Below, in pieces: positions 7,836 through 16,306 of a stretch of 64,000 nt of DNA. Source of the stretch: Cyclobacterium sp. SYSU L10401 (GTDB lineage: Bacteria; Bacteroidota; Bacteroidia; Cytophagales; Cyclobacteriaceae); contig NZ_WOFO01000007.1 of assembly GCF_010993705.1 (NCBI RefSeq), positions 1 to 64,000 on the forward strand, read 5' to 3'. The notes below the pieces were generated by a model that had not been told where the DNA came from, did not search any database, and was given only the letters and a program-made list of their open reading frames with translations. How positions within the stretch are numbered: the first letter of the stretch is position 1; every line of letters starts with the position of its first letter. Made by a program: the position numbers and the translations under genes.

Positions 7836-8759
7836 TTATTCCAAAGAAAAGGTGGTCACCACAAATCCATGGTCTGAGGGGTACGGTATTTCCTTTTGGT
7901 TAATCCGAATGGTATCACCAATATAGGCCATGTACGACGTAGATGCCAGCGGTTTTAAATCCCCTTTATAAAAAATGTAATCGATGCGGTGGGAATCCAT
8001 TTTTTCCTTTACATCCCAGGTAATGCCGGGATGCCAGATGGGATTGGGATGCACTTCCCGAAACGAATCCCTCAAGCCCATTTCCTCCAATACTTTCGTG
8101 GCATACCAGGGGACGATCAGTCCGTTGTGTCGCATCTGGGTTTCCTCGTTCCAGTCAAGGTGGGAGGGGGAATTCATGTCCCCGCCCAAAATCATGGGAA
8201 CCGAATCGGTGGCAGCAGCATATTTTTTGAGGTAGGGCAGCACGTTTTGGATCATTTCGGTTCGTTTTCCCGCAGCTTCCCAGGCCAGCAGTTCATCGAC
8301 TGATTTCCCCATCTGCTCCGGGGCGTCATCCCAGGGCAAATAGTAAAACCAGTTCGAAAAAACATTGATTTTTTGCTCATCGATCAGGACTTCCCGGCCG
8401 CCCAGATAAAACGGATATCCGGTATCGATTCGCTCCCCAAAAGGGTATTTGGAATAGATGGAAAGGTTGACGCTTTCGTCATCCGGGTCGGTGCCCTCAG
8501 GTGCTATCAGATGAAAATGATACCCTAAGGTCTCCGCTATATGGGGTCCGGAGCCGTAGGTTTCAACCATAAGTACCAGGTCCGGGTCAATTTCCCGGAT
8601 GATGTCTATCACCCGGTCGGGGCCGTCGGGAAGGTCGTTTCCGCCGTGCAAAATGTTCCAGGCCATCACCTTCAGCGTCTTTGTATCGGATTGCGCCCAG
8701 GCAGCTGTTTCCATAAGTAGAAAGGCGGCAAGGCAGGCATAGAGGATTAGTCGTTTCAT
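7836..8759 (-). CDS. secreted endonuclease/exonuclease/phosphatase (EEP) family protein
   Basis: 307 residues with an N-terminal signal peptide (about residues 1-22, ending AAWAQ). The EEP fold is shown by MAWNILHGG near residue 32, an acidic LVMVETYG segment near 62 that supplies the metal-binding glutamate, GGDMNS near 192, a DSHRIDYIF segment near 258 and the terminal SDHG histidine motif near 294. Members hydrolyse phosphodiester or phosphomonoester bonds with Mg2+; substrates include nucleic acids, inositol phosphates and sphingomyelin. Secretion without a nucleic-acid-binding add-on suggests scavenging of an extracellular phosphoester, but the substrate cannot be told. The ATG at 8759 fits the signal peptide. 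The gene stands alone. Confidence 0.88.
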   Translation of the reverse strand: MKRLILYACLAAFLLMETAAWAQSDTKTLKVMAWNILHGGNDLPDGPDRVIDIIREIDPDLVLMVETYGSGPHIAETLGYHFHLIAPEGTDPDDESVNLSIYSKYPFGERIDTGYPFYLGGREVLIDEQKINVFSNWFYYLPWDDAPEQMGKSVDELLAWEAAGKRTEMIQNVLPYLKKYAAATDSVPMILGGDMNSPSHLDWNEETQMRHNGLIVPWYATKVLEEMGLRDSFREVHPNPIWHPGITWDVKEKMDSHRIDYIFYKGDLKPLASTSYMAYIGDTIRINQKEIPYPSDHGFVVTTFSLE

Positions 8760-9059
8760 TGGTTGCTGTCATTAAGAAATTGGGGAGGAGATGTGCAGCC
8801 GATTTGGATTAAATGGGTCTGAGATAATGGTAAATATAAACAGCTAATCCGTTTCTACCAATCACTGTTTTTTAATTTCATCCCGGTGGCAAGAGGGATT
8901 GTATATCGTTCGAGTTTTCAGGTACGATATTACACCTGGTTAATCCTAAATTCCTGAAACAAATCGCATTGATATAAACGAACCTAACAACCCAACTTGA
9001 ACTAATTCCCCTTTTAAGGGGGCGAGGGGGATTTTTTCGAGAACATTTAGATGTTTAGC
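8760..9059. other. intergenic region with a dispersed GC-rich repeat
   Basis: No coding capacity is supported. At 9020-9039 there is a G-rich segment followed by ATTTTTTCG. The same 20-mer, with one mismatch and in inverted orientation, recurs at 18359-18378. The remaining sequence shows nothing I can assign. Confidence 0.45.
9020..9039 (-). repeat. dispersed 20-bp repeat, copy 1
   Basis: The reverse complement of this segment matches 18359-18378 at 19 of 20 positions (CGAAAAAATCCCCC then CTCGCCC here and TTGCCC in the other copy). It lies beside the broken DUF559 gene. Identity over this length 9.3 kb apart is unlikely by chance. Confidence 0.5.
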
Positions 9060-9308
9060 TTAAAAATCCGCTCTGGAAACACCATTTTTTACTTCCCAAT
9101 CATCGATAAAGGCGCCAATTTCCTGAAGGACAAAAGGCATGGATTTCTTAACTTCTCTATCCAAAAATCGTAAAAAAAACCAACCCATTTTTTCCAAGAT
9201 CAGTTGTCTGCTTTGATCTTCAACAACAGACTCAGCATAAAAGTGGCTATCCCCATCAATCTCGATTACCAATTTAAGTTTCCTGCAATAGAACGTACGG
9301 ATTTACGG
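9060..9308 (-). pseudogene. 5'-truncated DUF559 (endonuclease-fold) remnant
   Basis: The minus-strand frame reads FYCRKLKLVIEIDG and then a conserved-looking tail with GWFFLRF; this is the C-terminal half of DUF559, a PD-(D/E)xK (Vsr-like) domain that is normally about 115-120 residues. The homologous frame extends upstream of the ATG at 9272 to about 9305, where an in-frame TAA cuts it. The N-terminal half, including the usual LR...E..LW region, is absent. The active-site motif IEIDGDSH is retained. Such genes are short, common and mobile in Bacteroidota. Most likely a decayed copy; a shortened functional 70-residue protein starting at 9272 is possible but improbable. Confidence 0.7.
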
Positions 9309-9414
9309 TTAGGATATTACCGTGAGACTTTCTAAGCCCGTTGAAATGGCACCAATTCAGCTTTATGCTGCCATTCAGCAACTCCAATCTTTCTACGATC
9401 GACGTGTAAACAAA

Positions 9415-9450
9415 AAAGGGAAAGCAAGGCACTGTCCCCGCTTTCCCTTT
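9415..9450 (-). terminator. rho-independent terminator of htpG
   Basis: Arms AAAGGGAAAGC (9415-9425) and GCTTTCCCTTT (9440-9450) form an 11-bp stem with a 14-nt loop. On the minus strand the stem is followed by T residues. It lies 20 bp downstream of the htpG stop. Confidence 0.8.
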
Positions 9451-9469
9451 CTACGAATATATTTTACGC

Positions 9470-11350
9470 TCAGATCAACTCAACGCTTCTTTTCACAAAG
9501 GCGGTAAGCTCCTTGCCTTTCAGCAATCCCTGAGAAAGCAAGGCCAGATCAAATGCCTGCTTGGCCAGTCTTTCCTGCTCCGCAGCGTCTTCTGATTTCA
9601 AAATCCGGTCAATAACCGGATGATTGCCATTTACGCCCACCTTATAATTGTCTGGCATGGCACCATAGAATCCCATGCCTCCATTTTGGGCCATGTCCTT
9701 CATCCTTCTCATGAACTCGTCCATGGTTACTGTGACGGGCAATTCCTCCGGACTGGAACCTTGAACTTCCACCGAATAGGTTTTGCTGTCGATGGCCTTT
9801 TCAAAGATCTCCTTCACCTTGTTGGATTGCTCCTCGGTAAGCAGGTTTTCATATCCGCCTTCCTTCTCGATCAGTTTGTCCACCACATCAGCATCCACCC
9901 GCTTCAGACTGGCATTTTCCAATTTGCCTTCCAAGTGCTGGATAAAATGGCTGTCAATAGGCGAATCCATCAGCAACACGTCGTAATCTTTTTTATTGGC
10001 CGATTGGATAAAAGTGTCTTGCTTGTCCGTATCGGTAGCATACAGGTATACCAACTTATCGTCTTTACCGGTTTGGAAGGGCTTTACCTTTTCCCGGTAT
10101 TCTTCCAGGGTATAAAACTCCCCTTTTGTGTTCGTAAACAGGGCAAAATCCTTTGCTTTTTCGTAAAACTTATCTTCTGAAATCATGCCATATTTCACAA
10201 AAAGACCAATGTCACCCCATTTGCTTTCATAAATCTTTCTGTCTTTTTTGAACAATTCACCCAGCTTGTCCGCCACTTTTTTGGTGATGTAGTTGTTGAT
10301 TTTCTTGACGTTGCTGTCGGCCTGCAGGAAGCTACGGGAAACGTTCAGCGGAATGTCCGGAGAATCGATCACCCCGTGCAATAGCATCAGGAATTCCGGT
10401 ACGATATCCTTTACCTCATCGGTAATGAACACCTGCCGGCTGAATAATTTGATCTTATTGCGTTGCAGTTCAAAATCTTTTTTAACCTTGGGAAAATACA
10501 AGACTCCGGTAAGGTTAAATGGATAGTCCACATTCAGATGGATCCAGAAAAGCGGATCCTCGCTCATGGGGTACAGTTCCTTGTAGAATTTCAGGTAGTC
10601 CTCGTCTTTTAACTCGCTTGGTGCCTGTGTCCAGATGGGATTGGTGGTATTGATGATATTGTCCACCTCTACTGATTTCCATTTTTTCTCCCCCTTATCG
10701 TCCACGCCGTCTTCTACACTTTCGGTTTTGGTTTCAAAGCGAATAGGTACGGGCAGGAACTTGGCGTATTTGTCCAAAATTTCCTGCAGCTTCCACTTGT
10801 CCAAAAACTCCTCGGACTCGCTATTGATGTGCAGGATCACATCCGTTCCCCGGTCGGTTTTGTCGCCTGGGCTGATTTCAAATTCTGTACTGCCATCACA
10901 GACCCATTTGGCCGGCTCCGCTCCTTCCTTGCGGGAGAGGGAATGGATTTCCACCGTATCGGCCACCATAAAGGCCGAATAAAAACCAAGACCAAATTTA
11001 CCAATGATCTCATTGGCATCCTTGGCATCTTTAAACTTCTCCACGAATTCGGAGGCTCCGGAAAAGGCAATCTGGTTGATGTATTTTTTGATTTCTTCGG
11101 CGGTCATGCCCAGTCCCTTATCTGAGACGGTAATGGTCTTTTTGTCTTTATCAAAACTGACGTCGATGGTCAGATCACCCAGTTCTCCTTTGTACTCGCC
11201 CAAAGCGGCCAACCTTTTGATTTTCTGGGTGGCATCCACCGCATTGGACACCAATTCCCTGAGAAAAATTTCATTATCCGAATAGAGAAACTTCTTGATA
11301 ATGGGGAAAATATTTTCGGTATGAATCGAAATGGTACCTTTTTCCTGCAT
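9470..11350 (-). CDS. htpG: molecular chaperone HtpG (Hsp90)
   Basis: 626 residues, the full bacterial Hsp90 length. The N-terminal GHKL ATPase shows LRELVSNAVDA near residue 30, SDKGLGMT near 77 and GKFGLGFYSAF near 118. The middle domain contains the catalytic arginine segment (LNVSRSFLQ near 340), followed by the C-terminal dimerisation region. It acts in the cytosol on late folding intermediates and stressed proteins. The ATG at 11350 gives the usual start QEKGTISIHTENIF. Its own terminator follows and it is divergent from the GH95 gene. Its direct upstream sequence contains CTTGTTC repeats near 11397-11413 on the plus strand that could be regulatory, but no clear heat-shock element is visible. 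Confidence 0.98.
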   Translation of the reverse strand: MQEKGTISIHTENIFPIIKKFLYSDNEIFLRELVSNAVDATQKIKRLAALGEYKGELGDLTIDVSFDKDKKTITVSDKGLGMTAEEIKKYINQIAFSGASEFVEKFKDAKDANEIIGKFGLGFYSAFMVADTVEIHSLSRKEGAEPAKWVCDGSTEFEISPGDKTDRGTDVILHINSESEEFLDKWKLQEILDKYAKFLPVPIRFETKTESVEDGVDDKGEKKWKSVEVDNIINTTNPIWTQAPSELKDEDYLKFYKELYPMSEDPLFWIHLNVDYPFNLTGVLYFPKVKKDFELQRNKIKLFSRQVFITDEVKDIVPEFLMLLHGVIDSPDIPLNVSRSFLQADSNVKKINNYITKKVADKLGELFKKDRKIYESKWGDIGLFVKYGMISEDKFYEKAKDFALFTNTKGEFYTLEEYREKVKPFQTGKDDKLVYLYATDTDKQDTFIQSANKKDYDVLLMDSPIDSHFIQHLEGKLENASLKRVDADVVDKLIEKEGGYENLLTEEQSNKVKEIFEKAIDSKTYSVEVQGSSPEELPVTVTMDEFMRRMKDMAQNGGMGFYGAMPDNYKVGVNGNHPVIDRILKSEDAAEQERLAKQAFDLALLSQGLLKGKELTAFVKRSVELI

Positions 11351-11443
11351 GGTATTTTTTATTTTTATGTAAACAAAGTCTTTATTGTAATCTTGCCTTG
11401 TTCAAGTCTTGTTCCAATTTTATTTTCGTGTCAAATTGTCAGT

Positions 11444-11455
11444 ACCGGATCCGGT
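11444..11455. promoter_or_regulatory. 12-bp perfect palindrome between divergent htpG and GH95 genes
   Basis: ACCGGATCCGGT is a perfect palindrome about 70 bp before the GH95 start and 95 bp before htpG. It is a candidate operator for either gene; no regulator is known. Confidence 0.3.
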
Positions 11456-11526
11456 TTAATAAATCCCCTGCCGATTGCAGGAAAAGTTAACAGATTTCCT
11501 TAAACTATTCATCCTATTTTGGTAGT

Positions 11527-13947
11527 ATGCGAAATCATCAAAACCAACCCAACATGCGACAGCTGCTCCTGCTGCTATTCATCAGCCTCACTCCCCTTGC
11601 CAGTACCTGCCAAATAGCAGGTAATGAAGTAGATCCCGCACCAAGGATGGAACTTTGGTACACTTCCCCTGCCGAAGACTGGCTGGAAGCCCTTCCCATT
11701 GGCAATGGGAGATTGGGTGCCATGGTATATGGAGGGCTGCAGGAGGAGCGTGTTCAGCTCAATGAAGAAAGCCTTTGGGCCGGTATGCCGGAAGACCCGT
11801 ACCCCGAAAACGTGCGCCAGCATTATGCTGAATTTCAGCGGTTAAACCTGGAAGGAAACTACCAGGAGGCCCTGGACTACGCCATGGAATACCTGGCCGT
11901 CTCCCCTACCTCCATACGTTCCTATGAGCCTCTGGGTGAATTGTATATTTCTTTTGACCATCAACGTTCCCCGGAGAATTACCGCCGATCACTGAATATG
12001 GAAACGGGCCTGGTCACGGCTACTTATTCCATAGCAGGGAAAAGGTACCGCCGAGAGGCTTTTTCCTCCAACAAAAAAAATGTCATTTTTTATCGCTTTG
12101 AGAGTTTGGATGGGGTGCCTGTTAGCAGCACGATTCGTTTTGAACGGGAGAAAGACATCGTCCAACGCGTCGGAGAAGAAGATATTCTATTCATGGACGG
12201 ACAGGTATTTGATGATCCCGATGGTTACGATGACAATGTGGGCGGTTCCGGAAAACCGGGGCATCACATGAAGTTTTCTTCCCAAATCGCAGCCGTTTTG
12301 GATAATGGAAAGATATGCGGAAATGAAAAAACGCTTACCATTGAAAACAGTACCGGCTTTACCCTGATCCTAAGTGCAGCGACGGATTACAATGTAGCCA
12401 AGCTGAATTTTGACCGCAACATAAACGCCAAAGCGACTGCTTTACAGCTACTGGAAGAAGCAAAAGCAACACCATACGAGACAGCCCGGGAAATGCATGT
12501 TTCTGAGCACCGTGACATGTTTAACCGGGTTACGCTTTCCTTAGGCAGCCCGCATCGGGACAGCCTTCCGACCGATAAGCGGCTGGAGCAGGTGCGGGAA
12601 GGGACGAATGACAACCACATTACGGAACTGTTTTTTCAATACGGAAGGTACCTCCTGATGGGAAGTTCTGTCAACAGGGCCGTTCTACCTGCAAACCTTC
12701 AGGGCATCTGGAACAAGGAAATGTGGGCTCCCTGGGAATCGGATTTTCACCTGAACATCAATTTACAGATGAACTACTGGCCTGCCGACCTGACCAATTT
12801 ATCCGAGGCCTTTGTTCCCCTGTCTAATTTTATGGTAAAATTGGCGGAAAACGGCAGCACTACCGCAAAAAATTTTATTGGCTCCTCCGGCTGGATGGCC
12901 CATCACGTAAGCAATCCGTTTGGACGAACCACCCCCTCCGGGTCGACCAAGGAATCTCAGGTTACCAATGGTTATTCCAATCCGCTGGCAGGCGCCTGGA
13001 TGTCCCTTTCCTTATGGAGGCACTATGAATTTACCCAGGATCAGCATTATTTAAAGGAAACGGCCTACCCGGTCATTGCCGGTGCAGCCCGGTTTATTTT
13101 AGACTTTCTGAAAGAGAACGATAAAGGGGAACTGGTCACGTCTCCTTCCTACTCACCGGAGAACGCCTATATAGATCCAACTACCGGTAAGCCAACGAGA
13201 AACACCACGGCTGCCAGCATGGACATCCAAATAATAAATGACATCTTTAAGGCCTGCCTGGAAGCAGAAGAAATCCTGGGAGCGCAGCAATTGACAGCGG
13301 AAATAGAAAAAGCAAGCGCTAAATTACCCCCAATAAAAATTGGCAAGGACGGCACCCTTCAGGAGTGGTACGAGGACTATGAGGAGGCGGAGCCGGGCCA
13401 CCGGCACATGTCTCACTTGTATGCCTTGTACCCGTCCAATCAAATCACCGCAGCAACACCCGAATTGTTCAAGGCGGCCGAAAAAACCATCGAAAGACGA
13501 CTGGCCTTTGGTGGCGGCGGACAAACCGGCTGGAGCAGGGCATGGATTATCAATTTTTATGCGCGTTTACAGCAGGGAGACGAGGCCCTGGATCACATCC
13601 ATCAAATGATGGCCACCCAACTGGCTCCCAATATGTTTGATCTGCTCGGAAAGATTTTCCAGATTGAGGGCAATTTTGGGGCCACAGCAGGTATTGCCGA
13701 AATGCTCCTGCAGTCGCATGAAGATGGAATCATCCGCTTATTACCGGCACTACCCGAAGCATGGGCTAGGGGCCAGGTAACCGGACTGAAAGCAAGGGGG
13801 GATTTTGAGGTAAGTATGGAATGGGAAAACTGGGTACTTAAACAAGCTGAAATTCTGGCAATTACTGGTGGAAAGACTAAGGTATTATATCAGGGAAAGG
13901 AATGGGAAATAGACCTGGAAAAAGGGGAGTCAAAATCGCTTTTTTAA
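11527..13947 (+). CDS. secreted glycoside hydrolase family 95 (alpha-L-fucosidase or alpha-L-galactosidase)
   Basis: 806 residues including a signal peptide ending near LASTCQ. ATG 11527 and ATG 11554 are both possible; the second gives a more standard signal peptide. The GH95 layout is complete: an N-terminal beta domain with WLEALPIGNGRLGAMVYGG, then the (alpha/alpha)6 barrel with LPANLQGIWN and LNINLQMNYWPA (catalytic Asn region), SYSPENAY (probable general acid Glu), and HRHMSHLYALYP. Inverting GH95 enzymes release alpha-1,2-linked L-fucose or, in some subfamilies, L-galactose from plant or algal glycans. No SusC/SusD pair or other glycosidase adjoins it, so it is not part of a visible polysaccharide-utilisation locus. 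Confidence 0.92.
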   Translation: MRNHQNQPNMRQLLLLLFISLTPLASTCQIAGNEVDPAPRMELWYTSPAEDWLEALPIGNGRLGAMVYGGLQEERVQLNEESLWAGMPEDPYPENVRQHYAEFQRLNLEGNYQEALDYAMEYLAVSPTSIRSYEPLGELYISFDHQRSPENYRRSLNMETGLVTATYSIAGKRYRREAFSSNKKNVIFYRFESLDGVPVSSTIRFEREKDIVQRVGEEDILFMDGQVFDDPDGYDDNVGGSGKPGHHMKFSSQIAAVLDNGKICGNEKTLTIENSTGFTLILSAATDYNVAKLNFDRNINAKATALQLLEEAKATPYETAREMHVSEHRDMFNRVTLSLGSPHRDSLPTDKRLEQVREGTNDNHITELFFQYGRYLLMGSSVNRAVLPANLQGIWNKEMWAPWESDFHLNINLQMNYWPADLTNLSEAFVPLSNFMVKLAENGSTTAKNFIGSSGWMAHHVSNPFGRTTPSGSTKESQVTNGYSNPLAGAWMSLSLWRHYEFTQDQHYLKETAYPVIAGAARFILDFLKENDKGELVTSPSYSPENAYIDPTTGKPTRNTTAASMDIQIINDIFKACLEAEEILGAQQLTAEIEKASAKLPPIKIGKDGTLQEWYEDYEEAEPGHRHMSHLYALYPSNQITAATPELFKAAEKTIERRLAFGGGGQTGWSRAWIINFYARLQQGDEALDHIHQMMATQLAPNMFDLLGKIFQIEGNFGATAGIAEMLLQSHEDGIIRLLPALPEAWARGQVTGLKARGDFEVSMEWENWVLKQAEILAITGGKTKVLYQGKEWEIDLEKGESKSLF

Positions 13948-14541
13948 CCAGGATGGTGCCATTGCAAAATCGTTATTTTCTTTTTTCCCATTTTTCCGAA
14001 TCCTGAGAAGTATGAAAAATGGCCAAAATCAGGATTTGATTTTCATTAATTTAAAAATGAATTCCATATGGGAATTTCCTTAGGAAGGAAATCCTTGTGC
14101 TACCATATCGAATTGGAAATTTAATCCTAACAAACAAGTCCCTTTTTACCCAACCTCCTATCTTAAATGAAGCTCCAAAAAAGTTATAAAGCGGGTGGGC
14201 CGTCAAAAAACCGGGGGTGCGGGGGGATGTGGGGAGAAGGATTTTTTTGTCTTGATCTTTTGGTACTCTTTTGGATCAAGCCAAAAGTACGACAAGAATT
14301 AGCACTTACTAGCCACACTGCCTTCAAAATTGCCTTTCACTCCCCTTCACCGCCTATATTTATTACAATCTGCAAGGCAAAAATAAAATACCTTCAGGAT
14401 TGCTCCAATGCGTAGGCTTACCCACAGGAATTATCATAATAACACCCCGTGCGACCCGAATTAAACTTTAATCGTTAAAGTCGGTTTATCCCTTTTTCAA
14501 TTTATAAGAAAGTTAATCCAATTTTTCCGAATAGCTTACTA
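13948..14541. other. intergenic region with palindromic interspersed sequence
   Basis: No convincing gene. A frame at 14167-14415 is judged spurious (low-complexity, glycine-rich start and translation of a repeat). The notable content is a nested inverted repeat at 14251-14290. A symmetric TCCT-T-AGGA occurs near 14078-14090. This marks the left side of the accessory island. Confidence 0.5.
14251..14290. repeat. nested inverted repeat, intergenic palindromic element
   Basis: CTTGATC (14251-14257) pairs with GATCAAG (14274-14280), and GTACTCTTTTGG (14263-14274) pairs imperfectly with CCAAAAGTAC (14281-14290). Similar palindromic text recurs between genes in other Bacteroidota; in this window I see one copy. 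Confidence 0.5.
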
Positions 14542-15066
14542 TTACAATACTGCACTTACCCGAATATCCTTTTCGATTTCAGGTCGCCATTCTTTTTGAT
14601 TGGACATGGTATTACATATCTTTTCATGATAGTAAACCTGATACCAGATTTCCTTGGGAAACGCACAAAAACCCGCATAAACCTTCTCCGAATGTATCAT
14701 TAATTTCAGGAGAAACTCCTCTTTAGGTTCCCTATGCTTGTTAATTACCTGACTCAAACTTACCGAAGTAACCGCTATATCTCGTGCAAAATCACTTCTC
14801 TTTGAGTATAAGGTATCGATATACGATTTTAAAAACTCTAAAAAATTGCTGTGATTATCATGCGCCGGGTGCTTAATGTATTCGTCCATCCTTAATTTCA
14901 ATTGCATAAGTTTTGCCTTGGTAATTTTCTCTTTTGACAAATTTTTCATCCTCCTTAACCTGGCTTCCATCAAAGCAGCAGCATCGGATTTACGCTCCTT
15001 TTCAGAGCTGTATCTTGAATCTACACCAAACTCTGTATCCAACTTATCTTTGGTATTTTCAGTCAT
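14542..15066 (-). CDS. HTH protein, putative antitoxin of a GNAT-like/HTH pair
   Basis: 174 residues in three parts: a charged, helical N terminus (1-65, coiled-coil-like, KSDAAALMEARLRRMKNLSKE); a helix-turn-helix of XRE/HigA character near 90-125 (SDFARDIAVTSVSLSQVINKHREP, quoted in pieces); and a C-terminal part rich in aromatic residues. The ATG at 15066 overlaps the preceding gene by 8 bp, so translation is probably coupled. Order toxin first, DNA-binding antitoxin second, as in HigBA. I do not know a characterised homologue. It could also be a simple two-gene regulatory unit with an acetyltransferase. An inverted repeat upstream of the pair could be its operator. Confidence 0.6.
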   Translation of the reverse strand: MTENTKDKLDTEFGVDSRYSSEKERKSDAAALMEARLRRMKNLSKEKITKAKLMQLKLRMDEYIKHPAHDNHSNFLEFLKSYIDTLYSKRSDFARDIAVTSVSLSQVINKHREPKEEFLLKLMIHSEKVYAGFCAFPKEIWYQVYYHEKICNTMSNQKEWRPEIEKDIRVSAVL

Positions 15067-15526
15067 TGTCGTATAAATTTATTAAGGCTAAAATTTGAGG
15101 AATTTCCATACTCAATGTCAATCCAGTTAAATTCATGTTATATGTCTCCATATAGTGTCGGGCAATTTGACTTTTAGGTCTCAGGGAAACACATGCCAAT
15201 TCTCCGAATTCCCGAAGCGCTATTTTTGCTACAAATGCCATCAGATTTCCTATGATTTTGTCGTATTTTTTCTCCTTTCCTTTGTTTTCCTTTGAGACTG
15301 TCAATAGTCTGATATGTATTCTCCATTCTTCAGGAATCCTTTCAATAGAGACAAGCCCAAAAACGTCACTCATACCTTTAATCTGCAATTTGTATACCTC
15401 CTGATGCTTCTCCTTTTTCCAGTCAAAAAAGTACCGTTCCTTTTTAAATGTTTTAAATTCGTCTATTTCAACCGGTAAAATGTCCACTAAACGTTTTTCA
15501 CCAGTTGACGTTTCTATGATTTTCAT
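15059..15526 (-). CDS. GNAT-like N-acetyltransferase, putative toxin
   Basis: 155 residues with a secondary-structure pattern that fits a small GNAT domain: strands VFGLVSIERI and WRIHIRLLTVS, then a basic loop NKGKEKKYDK where acetyl-CoA pyrophosphate would bind, a long helix (IIGNLMAFVAKIALREF), strand ACVSLRP, and the terminal helix with HYMETYNM, typical of the GNAT end. The usual Q/RxxGxG/A motif is degenerate. Known GNAT toxins (TacT, AtaT) acetylate aminoacyl-tRNA, but are normally paired with ribbon-helix-helix antitoxins; here the partner is an HTH protein encoded downstream with 8 bp overlap. ATG at 15526. Family assignment by fold pattern only. Confidence 0.5.
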   Translation of the reverse strand: MKIIETSTGEKRLVDILPVEIDEFKTFKKERYFFDWKKEKHQEVYKLQIKGMSDVFGLVSIERIPEEWRIHIRLLTVSKENKGKEKKYDKIIGNLMAFVAKIALREFGELACVSLRPKSQIARHYMETYNMNLTGLTLSMEIPQILALINLYDND

Positions 15527-15539
15527 ACGATAAAACTAG

Positions 15540-15570
15540 AAAAAAGTTTACATTAATTGGAAACTTTTTT
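15540..15570 (-). promoter_or_regulatory. inverted repeat upstream of the GNAT/HTH pair, candidate operator
   Basis: AAAAAAGTTT (15540-15549) and AAACTTTTTT (15561-15570) form a perfect 10-bp inverted repeat with an 11-nt spacer, starting 14 nt before the ATG at 15526. A second perfect palindrome, ATAGTTTAACTAT, lies at 15638-15650. Position fits autoregulation by the HTH protein. Confidence 0.45.
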
Positions 15571-15709
15571 TACGAAATTTACCATTTATGGAAATACAGC
15601 TCTGGACTTTTAAGAAAAACTAACCTATTTATCACGAATAGTTTAACTATTGATACAAATTAAAAAACGGGTGGGAATCACGAATGGATTCACTCGTTGG
15701 TTTACCCCA

Positions 15710-16204
15710 TTATTCCTCGGTCAAAGCCTCAAGCCTCGTCTGAAAGTTGGGAAAGGAGGGATTTCCCATTTCTACCTTGCGATCATCTTTTAGCAAAAAC
15801 GAAATAAAAGACACCTCCCCGATACCGTTCGCTTTAAAAAATTCTTTATTCGGATCGTGAATTACGGGGTGCGAAAAATTGTTCTCCCTCAATTGCCGAA
15901 TCAATTTGGAAGGGTCTTCTTCTGAGATATAGAAAAGGAAGGCCACCTCCTTGTTGTTTGATATCGCAGGTTGCCAGTCCAAGGTTGTTATGGACCGGCC
16001 GACATTATTCATATACACGGCCACTTTGTATTTACTGTCAAACCAACTGGTATCAAATTTAACCGAATCGCTTGGCTCAATTACGGTTAAATCGGTAGGG
16101 AAAACCATTTGTTTTCCGTCCTTACCGGATGAATTACAGCCTATAGTACTAGTCAGAACAAACCAAAAAAAGATGAGTTTTACGATCAGATAGTTGGTTT
16201 TCAT
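15710..16204 (-). CDS. predicted lipoprotein, thioredoxin-like fold without CxxC
   Basis: 164 residues. A lipoprotein signal ends at the lipobox STIGC (C23). The mature part, with KEVAFLFYISEED, a helix KLIRQLRENNF, HPVIHDPNKEF and ISFLLKDDRKVEMGNP, has the order of strands and helices of the thioredoxin-like proteins common in Bacteroidota, but there is no redox-active CxxC. It may bind, not reduce, a partner. ATG at 16204. It sits alone between the GNAT/HTH pair and hipT on the same strand, with gaps on both sides; no link to either module is evident. Function unknown. Confidence 0.65.
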   Translation of the reverse strand: MKTNYLIVKLIFFWFVLTSTIGCNSSGKDGKQMVFPTDLTVIEPSDSVKFDTSWFDSKYKVAVYMNNVGRSITTLDWQPAISNNKEVAFLFYISEEDPSKLIRQLRENNFSHPVIHDPNKEFFKANGIGEVSFISFLLKDDRKVEMGNPSFPNFQTRLEALTEE

Positions 16205-16306
16205 TGGGTATTGGTTTTAATATTAAATTCTAGGCTGGAATAGATCAAAACCGGATTGTCCTGGTTTTCAGTATTTTTTGAAGCTGATGTCACAACCTGA
16301 TTTCCG

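Noticed and set aside
9322-9507. 61-codon plus-strand frame
   Set aside because: It crosses the htpG terminator and the end of htpG; a shadow frame.
14167-14415. 82-codon plus-strand frame
   Set aside because: It translates a G-rich stretch and a palindromic intergenic repeat; composition and lack of any family feature indicate a spurious frame.
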